Positions 12,190 to 24,498 of a DNA stretch of 64,000 nt are shown here, piece by piece. The translations under genes and the position numbers were made by a program. How positions within the stretch are numbered: the first letter of the stretch is position 1; every line of letters starts with the position of its first letter. This DNA is from Pisolithus tinctorius (Eukaryota; Basidiomycota; Agaricomycetes; Boletales; Pisolithaceae), in the NCBI GenBank assembly GCA_024663395.1, contig JANFAH010000006.1, forward strand, positions 3,100,001 to 3,164,000, written 5' to 3'. The notes beneath the pieces are model-generated. The model was not told where the DNA came from. It did not search any database and worked only from the letters and a program-made list of their open reading frames with translations.

Positions 12190-13110
12190 AGCCGCATTAA
12201 GCGTCCTCGCCAAGATGAATCACACGCCAACCTTGTCAATCAGCTTTGCAAGTACTTACGGCAGGGGGTGGAATAGCTCGGTGGGAAAGGGTCTAGAATG
12301 GAATCCGTTGTTCTAAATAGCATGGTCAGGGTAGTGTGCTTGTCGACCAACGGGCCGGTCTTGCGGTTGATAGTCCAGCGAACACGATGTGCTGCGGAGT
12401 TCGGTGGCCGGGTGTGTCTATCCTGTGAATTGGATTCGGAAAACAAGAGGAGAAGCACACAGATTTTGAAAGGGGTATCGGCAATTAGAGTCTCGTCTTA
12501 ATTGTGACACTTTTCTTCGCCTGATCAGTGATCATGCACATGGTGCGTATGGGGTACTAACTTCCGGGGTAGCCTCATCTGCTTTGTGACTGTGAAGCAT
12601 ATCAGCTGACCTCATATGTTCGAAGCGTGGTCTGTTGCAAGTTGCGAGATCTTTGCCTCATGGCATTTGATGAGAATAGCACACCGATGGTAAGTGCCCT
12701 TCAGCAAGTAAGGTTTTGAGCATGATCACTAAATACACCAGAATTCGTCATCTATTGTTTTCCACTATCTATCTCCCAATCACGAAGGACTTTCCGTAAC
12801 GATGTTGCCACTGGCGCCCTCTTGTCATCGCGATACACAAAAATGGAATAAGTTCCGCAGGTTGCCGCCACTGGTCATGCGGGAAATAGGAGTGACAAAC
12901 CTACTTATTCCTCGTGTCTTGTTGAGTAATGGCCATCGCTCTGGTATTCTCAATCTTTTCGGCTTAACACGTGGGGTACTTAGTTCACAGCGTCTCGGCC
13001 GCCACGAGGTGCCTTCCTTATTTTGTGCGCAACGATTGTTTCTCCAAGTTCCGCATGAATGGATTCAGTGCCAAAATTCATTTTATAAGATTCGACATTA
13101 TGCTTCGTCT
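12190..13110 (-). pseudogene. Degenerate partial copy of the coiled-coil gene at 17.75-21.6 kb
   Basis: Several blocks match, in the same order and orientation, the 3' part of the coiled-coil gene. ACACGCCAACCTTGTC near 12220 matches about 17790. CAGCTGACCTC plus TGCGAGATCTTTGCCTCA (about 12600-12660) match about 18430-18490. TTTTCCACTATCTATCTCCC to GTTGCCACTGG (about 12757-12813) match about 18592-18700. GTTGAGTAATGGCCATCGCTCTG (about 12920) matches about 18750. No frame survives across these blocks. Alignment was by eye, so the outer limits are approximate. It is a decayed segmental duplicate. Confidence 0.65.
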
Positions 13111-16100
13111 TCTCGCTGGATAAAGTTCTGGAAGAGCAGAGAACGATGAGAGCTTCCATATTTGGACCTATCAGCTCGAATATGGAAAGCTTCCCCTGTT
13201 CTGGCAGGTTGGGAGGATACTGCGCCCAAGCACTAGCTGTATTCCCAGGAAATCAAATTTATGGCAGTGCTCCCTCCGCCACATGTTTGAAGGTGAGAAT
13301 AAATGTGTAGATGAAGTCCGACAAGATCCCACAAGATCCCCCACTCGGTACTCGTGACGACGGTTGGCTATTTGGTTTGCGCCGCGCACTGTGCTAATGC
13401 CAACACGGATGTCACAAAAGGAAAGCTAAGTTGTCCGCTTCGAGGGGGGAAGTTTGGGATTGCGGGTGCACCATCTAATGGTGGTGATGGATGCGATCTT
13501 CGACAATCGACGGGCCACTAACATGAGTGAGCAACCCTTACATGGTATCGAGTGGACGAGGGGGCGCAAAGCACAACGCAGTTCCTTTGCGGGTTTTGGC
13601 TTCTGGAGAGAGAGAAGTTCAAAAATAAGGCTCCCGATTCACCTTTTTTCAGTTTCTTTACGTTTCTTGCTTGGAAGTCAATGATCAATTGCCCCAAAGC
13701 AACCGTCGTTTCGCCTCCGGATCCACCCCCTTGGCTTCTTGTAATTCTTTAAAATTTGACATGAATGAAACCCTCGTCTCACCAAAATCAAATCAAAACC
13801 TCCTTCCGCGCGTTATGTCCCCCGATCAATCTCAATCGCAATACGCCATTATGTACTTGCCGTTGCTGTATCCCTCGAGGGGGTCGCAATCATGACATCC
13901 ACCCCTGTCTGTTCGTGTTTCCTGCGGGTACGTAACCGACTGCACCACATGGTTCGCATTTTCATACGTCCACATTACTGCGAGAAGACTTAATCAGACC
14001 GCCTGGGCTGCGTTGCGACACGTTCGACTACTCGCACAAGGTCAATTCTGAGATACGAGATCGACTTCAATACAGTTGATTGCGGCAGGTCATCAGCTGT
14101 CACATACAAAGTCAACCTCTCGTTGACCTACGAATGTCTTCGCCGATCTGTCTCACTCACCGTTGGTTGGTACCACGCGATTTGCGCCCGAGAGCCTGTC
14201 AGCGACGTTGAATAGGACTCAAGGCTGGACCTATCAGTGCAGCATTCTACAGCGCGCTAGTCAGCCATCAAGAACAACTCGAGGAGCAGTCCCAGCCATT
14301 TGTAAAGTTGGTTCAGATGAATTTACGGCCCGGAGGCTTACGAAAGTATCAACCAGGGTAGAAACCCCCAACCAACCGCGCTTAGATGCTCGTCGTTTGC
14401 AATGGTTGTGGGATGTGTTGCGATGTTATCAGAACTACCATAGCAGTTGCAATCCACAGTTGAGTCGCTAGGAGAAGAGGTTTGCGAGAACACCTTTGTT
14501 GGGAGTGGTGCATGGAGGGCACGGGAAAGCGGTTGACAAACATTGCAGATGGAAAATAATACTAGATCAGCATTTTCCTCGCGTTGCGGCGCAGCTGCTG
14601 ATCAGAAGTGTGGTATCGTCAGTCGGATCACAAGAACAAACAACGTTTGTCGAGAGCCCCTTCTGCTAGACTCCCAAACCACCATGACAGTAGCGTGGGT
14701 TGTGGTACATCAGTCATCCAATCTTAAATCAGTTTCATTGGAAGAACTCGAGCACCTTTTAGCCACGGATACACGTTCCGCATCGTGAGTGTCGTCGCAC
14801 GTTGGAAAATATTTATTGCTGACCCGTAGATAGATGGCTACTTGCGTGCAGCGACTGGGCGGGATCGTTGACACTACCTGTTCCTTGTGGGACGGGAGCA
14901 GACAAAGCTACCAGGGTACCTCGCAGGCCACGTCCAGACCGGAAATGATAGTATGCGCAGGCATTATCAACGGTATCATGTCCTACTAGCGCGAATGTAT
15001 ACCGAAGTCAATGATTTTATGTGCGAATACCACTGCCAAGGGATGAGCGGATGAGCATAAAATGAAGGGACAGCGAGTCATCATTCTCAAATGAACCTGC
15101 TCTCCGAAAGAACGTGGTTTGAACGGGGTGTTTCACAAGGGGAATTTCCGGCATTTTTAGGCTTAAAACGACGTTAAAGCCTGTACAAGTCCTCCTTCAA
15201 AAGAGGGCATTGACGCCAGGGCAGTCTCCAAAGTGTATTTCAGGGACGCGCAAGGTATGAGAGAGGCGATGTGAATTTCCGGGTGTGGGGGGGACTGCAG
15301 CATTGTGGTTTGCTCTGGGGCGGACTCAACGGGGGCCAGTACGCACGCATTCCAAGAGCCTGGCGGTGGCGACTATAACAGGGGAGTCAATTTGATACCC
15401 CGAGTCGGATTTACTTGCTCAAGGACTCCACGACCGAAGTAGATACATATACCGGGTCCTGGAGGTTGACACCTTCCGCTGACATACCCACGGTAGCCGG
15501 AGCGACGGATACTCACAGTAATCCAGGTCCACGTTCGATGCAGACGATGTTCCTCATGAGTCTGCTAGCTCCGGGAAAACGTGATTATGTAATGTACCTG
15601 AAGCTTGGCTGCAAGTGTTCAACGGAAAGCGAGCGTGGCCGACAGACCAGCCTTATTACATGCATATATACCTCTTAGGAACGAGGTGTGCGGCTAACTG
15701 GCTACGACTCTTTCAGGCAGAGATCTGGAGCTGGGCGCGTGTGGTGTTACTCGAGAACGATGCAATCAGACAACCGTGCGGGGCGACGAGGTAACTCGTC
15801 TCATGGAGATCTATTCCCATTCGGTAGCTACCTTTTATCTATGGCGTATATTTGATAACTCTGTTCGTTGTTGGGGCCCGTCCGCCCTTGCTCCCGCTAT
15901 GAGTAATTTTCTCCCCTTTGGGGATATGGCCGCATCCACCCCGCCTTCGGGCGTTGCTCTATTTCTTTGTTCGGGCGTGGTCTCGGCTTACGGCCTCAAC
16001 AATACCCCTCGGTGAACGGAGGTCTAGTGCCAAAGGCTTGAGTACTTGAGTACTTGGGATGCCATCCTCACACACATATTCTCCCCTACTCTCACATTGA

Positions 16101-17640
16101 CGACTTGGATTTTGGAAACTAACTATCTTTCCCATGTTTTGTCTGGAATAGACCAAACTACTAATGAGCTCCAATGACTCGGAGGTGCTTGCAAGCGATG
16201 ATGCGACACGCAGTGCATTGACTCGACCGCATCGACGTATGGTTTATCATTGACTGCATCGTCCGGTCGCCGGGGCTAAATCTAACATGTTCAGACGTGC
16301 GACGCAGCCAAACAACCAAACAGGTGGCAGTAGAATTATCTGCAACCAAGACCAGGAGCTGCCGCGGTACTACCCACCAAGTAGAAGGCTCGAAGACGTC
16401 GTGCCAACACCATTGACTTCTGGACGTCCGGTGCAGCTTTTTTTTCTTGACGAAGAAACCTAGTGCAGAATGTCCTGCTGACTGCCTTTTGATACGAATC
16501 AGTCCAACAGAACCAGCGGCCTCACCACGACAGATCCTCACACAGTCTGGAGGTCGGCTTCCAACAGAGATGTTCTTGTCAACACTTACGATGCGGGAAT
16601 GGGCCAGGGGAGAACCGAACCCGTCCTCAGCGGTTCTGCAACACTCCTCAATTGACGAGAGGACAACAAGAGTGCATCAATGCAAATGGTAGAGATACAT
16701 GATTTCTTACATGATCTGACACGTTGGCCCTAGATCAAGATAATCAGATGTACTGCTACCTTTCGGTCAGGTTTAGCGATCCTATGCCTTCACATGAGCG
16801 TGTTCGGGTGAAATACTACTGCAATGAAAGAGAGGAACAAAAAAACCAAAACCGTCATCTATTATCGGGTTGCCATGGTCGAAAGCCAACCGCGCGAGTT
16901 GCTGCGCACGGTATACACTCTTCTACCGTATCGAGTCGGCTTAACTCTGCTTCTCCAGCCAAAGCAGGCGGTTCAATTGCTATCATCCTCGGACGTGAGG
17001 CCACTATTACTCTGTCTCACCCGCGCTGGATGGTCAGGTCGATACACACCTTACAGTCGACCGTTTTAAGTGTATGTAGGTACTAATCAGTAGAAATAAG
17101 CACTTTCTTGGAAACTACGTAAGGTGGGGATGGAAGGCGGTCCATGTTGACTCTCTGGTAATTCTAATGATATGTATCAGAGGACAGCAGCTCTTACTAA
17201 CTCTCGTCGACATATTGCTTTATAACGCGGGACGAGCATCCTCGACGTACATATGACCCGCGTTTAGTTATTTATGTTTCGTGGTGCCTCAGTGCCTGAC
17301 GTCCTTATGGGGTGTTCAAATTTTCATCGGTCGAAGTAGCGGTTGCCTTACTTAGTCTGTCATCGAGCATCCTGCGCTGGGTGAAGCTGTCCGACGAATT
17401 TAGCGATGTATGAAGTCCATCCACCAGAATTTCGTTATGAGGATATACTCCGTGCTTCGCATACGGAGCTTATGTAAGAATACAGTACTCGTGCTTCCTT
17501 CGTGTCGCTTTCTACCTACGTGTCGCGTTCCCTAGAATTGTTCCAAGGGAGCAGAGGGAGTTGTACATTGTAATCCATCGTTATCGTCGCCATGAGCACA
17601 CTAGGTTTTCATCACGTGGAATTTCTGCATACTTGACCAG
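13111..17640. other. 4.5-kb gene-poor region
   Basis: I find no frame here with a family match or with a credible chain of introns on either strand. Base composition is similar to the surroundings, without long simple repeats. A tandem GAGTACTT pair lies near 16040 and a T10 run at 16437-16447. It could be decayed mobile DNA linked to the duplication just to its left, but I could not identify transposase or reverse-transcriptase motifs. Confidence 0.4.
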
Positions 17641-17750
17641 ACATGGTAACGTGTGTCAGGGACAGGCTGGAAAAATAGACAGCGAATCGCTTTATCGTCT
17701 TTTCGTGGTCTTTTTCTTCGCCGTCTGTTGGGGAACCTAAAGGGAGAAAC

Positions 17751-20700
17751 TCAACAATCAACAGTGAAACTGCCTTGTTTGGATGTACTACACGCCAACC
17801 TTGTCCACCGATTTGTCACCTTCAGTCGGTTTAGAACACCTCTAGGAACGAAAGACATGGTTTCAAATCCGCTGGTATTGTCGTTGCAGTGGGAATTACT
17901 CACCCGACGACGGGCCGGCCTTGACGTCGATACTTCAGTTCCGCCTTCCGCAAACGTAGCACGCTTGCTGCTCATTGGTAGGCATCCTTCGCCAGATCTG
18001 GCACTATCGTCGTTTTCGGGTGCTAGTTCGGAAAAGCTCGGACTACCTGCTAGTTGTTTCGATGAAGTCGATATAGCAACAGGATGGACAGGCGTATCGA
18101 GAAGGTGGTTGCCAGGGGGCGACTCGGAACTATCGTTGCTTTCTGTTGCCAGATTGGAGAAGCCCAGACACATTGGCAGCTGTTTTGGAGAAGTTGATAG
18201 GATTGTGGGATGGATATGCACTTTGGACGAGCGAACATCACGAAAGGGATTAGCCTTCGGAAGTGTGGGCTGGCCCTCGGGTTGGTCTTCTAGGCCTGTT
18301 GCAGATTTCGTTTCGGGATCTGTCAGTGGACTATCTCCTGCTAGGGTGTGAGTAGCGGTGACTTCCGAGGTAGAGTGCATTTGGGGCTGTGTAGTGATAA
18401 ATATGTATGGGGAGAATGTAGTATAAACAACTCAGCTGACCTCGTGAATGCGACGCGCAAGGTTTCGCTCCAGCTGCGAGATCCTTGCCTCACATTGCTT
18501 GATGAGATTATCGCGCTACGAGTACACAGAAGCGGTAGTGTTGTTCAGGAAAGTTATATTATTCCGAACCTACCCGTTTAATCTCGTTGCTTTTCTCCAC
18601 TATTTCCCGATCATGGAGAGTACGAGCCTTCTGCATCAACGTCGTCACCAGAGTTTTCTCGTCATCATTCTACAAGGAAATGCATCCTGTTGTTGCCACT
18701 GGGAAAACCGAGGAATAGAAGGGATTCACCAAGTCATTCTTCGCGTAGCGTTGAGTAATAGTCATTGCCCTAATCGACAACGCCTGCTCCGTCGCAGCCA
18801 ACTCCGCGACACGTGATGTGAGTTTTGCCACTTCATCCGCGTGTTTTGCCAGGCACTTTTCCATGTCCTGTACCCGTTTGTTCCTTAGGTCGAGTTCCCT
18901 GTGAAGTGATTGGACTTTAGATTCGGTCTCCACGATTTGACGGCGTCCTTCATCTCCTCGTTGCTTCTCCTCGTGTAACAGGGCTTCAATGGCACCTTCT
19001 TTGCGGGACGCCTCCGTCCGCAAAGCTATTAGCATTTCTGATTTGGCATTTCCCTCTCGCAAGGCAGTGTCAAGCCTAGCTTCTAGGGACCCTTTTTGTT
19101 CTCGGAGATAGGCAATTTCGCTTTTGAAGTCGCTCGCTACCTCCTGGAAAGACTATCTACTTGGAAGGGCTTACAGAACGGAATAGAAACTCACGGATGT
19201 GCGCAGTTCAGCGGAATGGAGCTGTTCCTACTGATCGTCAATACACTCGCAGATATCCGATACCTCGGGTAATTTACCTGGAGGTTTCCAAGCGCGACGG
19301 ATTGCTCGTCAAATTGCTTTTGGAGTGCCTGCTTTAGTCTTAGCTTAAAGAGCACGAGATGAAAGTGATTTCTCATGCCTTAAGAGCACCTGAAGATACC
19401 GCGTGTCTCGTGGGAGTCATTCAGAACGTACATAGTACACTGGGAGACGGTGGCCTCACTTTCTGCGATACAAGTTTGCCTCTTGCTCCAAATCTTTGTT
19501 CTTCGCGACAACGATGTCCAACTCGGTTGTGATCTTCGACGACTGACGAGACAGTGATAGTTCGCGCATGTGCGCCTCGGCAGTCTGGTTTTGCAAGGCC
19601 CTCAAGGTTTGGTTGGCGGTGTCCTTTTCTGATAGAAGGAGCTGGTTTTGTTCAAGGAGATTCTTCTCACGGTCCTTGGCGGCATCCAATCGGACTTCCA
19701 GTTCGCGTGACTGACCCAACGCTTGGCGCAAATCTTCGCTAGCCTTCTCTGCTCTTGTTTGGGGAACAGAGTTTAGAAAAGCACAAGAGTGACATTCGAG
19801 TTTCGATTCACCTCGCTTCCAAATCCTTTAAATTATTTTCTTGGAAGGCAACTGTGTTCCGAAGTAAATGCAGTTGGACTTTCTGTTCCTCTGCAGTATC
19901 CCGACACTCGGAAAACCTGTGTAGCATATGAGCATGACGAAGCGAGGAATGGAATGGAAGAATGTACCGCCGTGTCATCGTCGCGAGTTCGGATTCTACT
20001 TCTTTCACGCTTTACGCCACAAAATTAATGACTTCTGCTGCAACGCATCACGACGTACCGTGCACTCGCATGATTAAGTTGCTGCAGCATTTCATATACC
20101 TCCGCCGCAGCACGGACAGACTCATTTCTCTGTTCATGCAAATAACCTACCAATGTTGATATGTGCTTCGCTGAGATGCGTGTTAGTGTTGCATCGTTTT
20201 AAATTAGTTGTTAACGCACTGGAATCCTGAAGCTGTAAAGTGATATTCTCGATGGATCGCATATCACCTGCTACCAGACCTTCCAGCTCCAAAACCCGAG
20301 ATCGCGCTTCGGCCAACTCGGAAGCCATACTATGCAACTTGTCGCGTAGAAGATCAGCAACTTGCTGGGCTGCCACGGAGTGTTGTCACCAAATAATCCT
20401 CTGGTCATCCAAACGACATTGCCTACTTTTCGAGAGTTCTAAGCGAAGTTCCTCCACCGTGGTTCTCGTTTCGTAGGTCAATATAAGCTTTCCATCGTCG
20501 TCAAATGCGGATTCGAGGCCTGAAATACTTGTCTAATATATCCACAACATTGCAACCGAGAGCGTACCTCTAAGGCCGAACTGTGCCTCATCCCTCAGGT
20601 CTACTAAGCCGCGCATTGTCTCCTTTGCTTCAGTAAGAAACGCGGCAGATGATGTCGAAATTGTCTTCAAGTTTTCTAGTTCAATCTTCAATTCAGAATA

Positions 20701-21576
20701 CCTGTAGGAGTGATTATGAGTTGATGGGGATAGGAAATTCGGGAACAATCCATTCTTTTCCGTAACCTTGTGAAGCGTTTGTTTTTGAGTTGCAACGGAT
20801 ATAGAAAGTGCTGCATTTTCTTCGCTCTTCTTGGTGAGTTGCGCTTCCAATTCTGCGCTAATTTCACGCTGCACACGAGACCTTACATTCGCCCCTGAAG
20901 TTCAGCAGAAACACACCAACCTGCCTCGCTGCCTCCCGTTGCGCCTGACGATACTTAGTCGTAATCGTCAAGAACAGGTCCTCCTCCGGTTCAGAAGTCC
21001 CTGTCGGCAAGGTCTCCGCGGACTCTTCCTTGGGCTTCACAAGGCCTTGATCGAGTTCTGAAGTGGAATACCGAAATGCCGAGAAGCCGTGAACGAGCTT
21101 GTGAGCGCCTTTTACGCGTTTCCGGAAGGATTTCAAAACAATTTATGCGCATATACTCACCTTGAACCACTTGCTCGCAAGACTGCGGTATCCACATCCC
21201 AAGGCAACTTAAAAGCCTTGTGTACGGAGAGCACGATACGTACCACGCTTTGCACTGTCGGTTTCTCCCCACCTGTCGAGGTGAGATTCCCGCCGGCACG
21301 TAGGCCAGGAAATCGGAATGGGGAGTAATTGGTTTCAGCATTAAACTCCTTCGTTGGCGTGTTTTCATGTATCTTCGGGTTCTCAGGTAGATTAAAACTC
21401 GAGCGCAGAAAACTGGGACCGGCCAAGTGAAACCCTTGTGACTTCGACGCCTGGTTATTACCCGTGAGGAATTGAAAGGGGGCCGTGACGTCTTGGAAGC
21501 CTTTGTCGCTCTGTTGGCCGGTGGATTTGGTCGAGCTCAGGCGCAGAGCAAAGTTGGTGATTGGTGTTTTATCCAT
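17751..21576 (-). CDS. Long coiled-coil protein, function unknown
   Basis: The N-terminus (from Met at 21576) is a non-helical Phe-rich region (DKTPITNFALRL, GFHLAGPSFLRSSFNLP, NYSPFRFPGLRAGG). From about 21000 to 18430, successive exons encode heptad-rich coiled coil, for example REISAELEAQLTKKSEENAA, LRDKLHSMASELAEARSRVL, RELEVRLDAAKDREKNLL and DMEKCLAKHADEVAKLTS. The last exon (to the stop at 17751) is Ser/Pro-rich and carries two similar ~35-residue blocks (see findings). The layout, a long central coiled coil between unstructured ends, is shared by structural proteins of chromosomes, spindle poles and synaptonemal complexes; no specific family is recognised. There are about ten introns. 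The exact start is not certain: a further minus-strand frame at 21671-21925 could be an extra 5' exon. A decayed partial copy lies 5 kb downstream. Confidence 0.72.
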
Positions 21577-22322
21577 GAGGTATTGGAGGAAAGAATACTG
21601 GCAACGCGGATCGTTCAACGAGGAGCGATCTTTTGAGTCACGTGCCTTGGTCCTCGCTTCGGGAATTCTACTAACACAGAGATATATCTCGGCACACTTT
21701 CAGTGTATTCCTGGATGCCGTAAGGCCAAGGTCTGTAAACTCTTTGTCGTTCACGATCATACCGGACCGTGAACTCCGGTCACGTGCAGAGGGGGGACCG
21801 GCTATGCCTTGCACCTGCCAGCTACTTCGATAGAGAGAAAACTTGCAAATGTCAGAGTTATCCAGAGGTGTGAAATGCAGGATCGCTTGGGTACCGTCGA
21901 CGCTATTTGGACACTTGGGGGCCAAGTCAGCAGCTCAACTTCATTATGCGTCCCACCCCTATCTTCCAGGTCTTTTTCCTCCCCGCAATGGTTTCATTCG
22001 TAAAACTCCACTACCACACGGCTTCCCGTTCCGTCACACACACGATGACAACAGATCTCTTACATTGATAAGTAAAACTCCCTCCTTGTAGTGCTGTCGT
22101 TTGCAAGACTTCATAACTATCTATGGACACCACACGCTCCCTCCAAATGCGTCCGGGAGCGCCCGGGGGGCTTTGGTATGTACACCGTGCAGCTACAATG
22201 ATAAAATATGTTAAATAAATAATTCGTGTACCTGTTTATAGGTAATGTGTATAACAACTTCCAAGCTGTCCATCCATCCAATTTACCAAAATAATACTCT
22301 GAGCCACTATACGGATATATAC

Positions 22323-24498
22323 TCAGTCCGGGAACAAAAGCGTCGAGATATTCTTTGCCTGCTCGTATGAGTTAGTTCCTCCTACCTGCGATGGTGTCAA
22401 CGAGTTGTATTTCGGGCACAGGTTGTCCCATGCGCCTGGTAAACGTTTGAGCATTCCGTGTGCCGACCCAATTGCGACGGTATAGACTTACTAGGAAGTT
22501 TACCGACGTGGCCACTTACACCAGGAGGGTTCTCGGCCATGACAACAGCAAAGCCACTGCCAGAAAGAGGTCAGCAGTGTGCGTAAGTGCCGGAGAAAAG
22601 TTCAACTTACGCTTCAAGATGCCAATCGATATGGCTGGATTGTAGGTTAGCATAAGTCCTCTACCGAAGAAAATCGTCTCACCAATGCAAGAACCAAGGA
22701 CCTGCATTGTCCGTCACGAATCGTATTACCATCTGCTGACCCTGGGAACCAGCCGACACGACGTCTCTTCGCACAGGATTCAAGTAGTTAAAGAACGACG
22801 TATTCCCGGCGCTTTGTATGACATCGAATGTGTGCTATAGGGTACTCGTCAATGCGATTGGTCGCGAGAGAAGAGATATACAAACCCCGTGCAAATGAAT
22901 TGGATGCTGAAGGAGTACCGATCAGTGCGTGATTTAAGGAACTTAAGTATAGAACTACTTACGGGACCGCCGAATCCGATCGTAGTCATCGTCAACTCGA
23001 CTACTTTGTTGGCTTCTAGGGTTATTACACTGCCGTTCGGCATTAAGTCCACGGCAGTCTGAGCACCACTCAAAATCTGTAGCAATACTGGAACACTCGG
23101 AGGCTTGTAATGGACACCATTGATCGAGTATGCGCCACCCGTGTTGTTGACCAACAGCTTGAGGTTGATATCCGCATTGCCGTAGCCGGGAACCCCAGGG
23201 GTACCGGGGTGGTTGAGGGCATGCAAATTGGTTTCCAACATCGGCATCACACTCGCCGTATGGTTGGTCGAAGGGTCGGCAACAGGGGCACCCTGGTATC
23301 GCAGAATAGCAGAGTTCATACCGCCATTGAATGTAGCGTTTGCGAGGTTGGGCAATGCGCGTATCCAGTAATTACCTACCAATTGGTCGGCATTTAACAC
23401 AACGGAATAACGCTGACCCGGGAAGACTTGAATGGAATCAACCAGTAACGGTTCGGTCAAGACGCCATCCGCCTCTATGACCGTAAATGTGTGTCCATCG
23501 ATGGAGAAAATGAAGTGCGTGTCGCAGGACATGCCCACCAAGCGCAAGCGGTAGCGCTTCCCATATTCGGTGTTGACGACGGCGAGGTCGGACTGCGGTC
23601 CCCCAGCAAAGCGCCCTAAGCCATTAATGAGAGTCGAGTTGGGATTAACTCCGATAATGTGATTGAGTACCGCCGCGGTATAGTGGTACCTGAAATGATC
23701 CGTTATATTTAGGCAGGCACCAAGAAGGATCAATCCGACTTACCAATCTGCGAGAGTAATGACCGTAGTTTCTGCATGGAGGTCAGATTGAGCAGCGGCC
23801 AGGACTCTCAGTGCATACCATCATCTACATCATATAGATAAGACATAGGATCCTCAGGGTCATATATTACAAGGGGTCCTCTAAGCCCATCGCAAGTTTG
23901 GGTTGAGTAATGAGAGTGATACCAGTAAGTGCCGGCCTGATTCCGTGCTTCGAACTGGTAAAGGAAGGAATTATTCTGCGCAATGGGGCATTGAGTAACA
24001 AATGCCACTCCGTCGGCGTAATTTGTTCCATTCTGAAACAACCCGTGCCAATGCTTACAGTAGGCATCAGAGGCAGCTCCACCGGTAGAACGTGTATGCT
24101 TACAACGGTGGTACTTAGGAACTGGGTTGGATCCGTAAGTTCGTTCACTACATTGAGGGAAAAGCGGTCTCCCTGAAGTAACGCGTAAATATTGGACTAA
24201 CGGTAAGAGATGGATTCAATGCGTACTTTGGTGGCCTTGATGAGAGGCCCAGGGAATGTTCCACCAGCCAGCGTTGTTCTGTAAATTCGTTCGATTTAAG
24301 AGGCGAAACACGTTAAGAACTCACGCACGATCGGTTGAACCCATCAGGCGCAATGTATTTGTTGACAATCCTGAGATGCGCAACTGGGTCAATCACATTT
24401 GATCGTTGGAGTAATGGCCGGCAGCCTGAGCGCGAAACGATGGCTGCCGCATACGCCTGTAAGACGAACGACAAGACGAACGCCAGGGCAGCATACAT
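22323..24498 (-). CDS. Laccase 1 (secreted multicopper oxidase, Phe at the axial T1 position)
   Basis: Oxidises phenols with reduction of O2 to water; secreted. Signal peptide [17 protein letters not shown]. All four copper signatures are present after splicing: L1 HWHG (near 24048), L2 [15 protein letters not shown] (near 23910), L3 HPIHLHG (near 22895) and L4 [12 protein letters not shown] (near 22625, with introns inside the Cys codon and after EA). The residue ten beyond the T1 cysteine is Phe, the class associated with high redox potential in polypore laccases. The C-terminus [15 protein letters not shown] and the stop at 22323 fit the family. TATA-like CATACATAAG lies about 70 bases before the ATG. 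Intron positions resemble those of laccase 2 and laccase 3, so they share ancestry. No break was seen. Confidence 0.93.

Noticed and set aside
21671..21925. Minus-strand frame of 84 residues as a separate gene or first exon of the coiled-coil gene
   Set aside because: No family resemblance and no junction that clearly links it to the Met at 21576; kept only as an alternative 5' exon.
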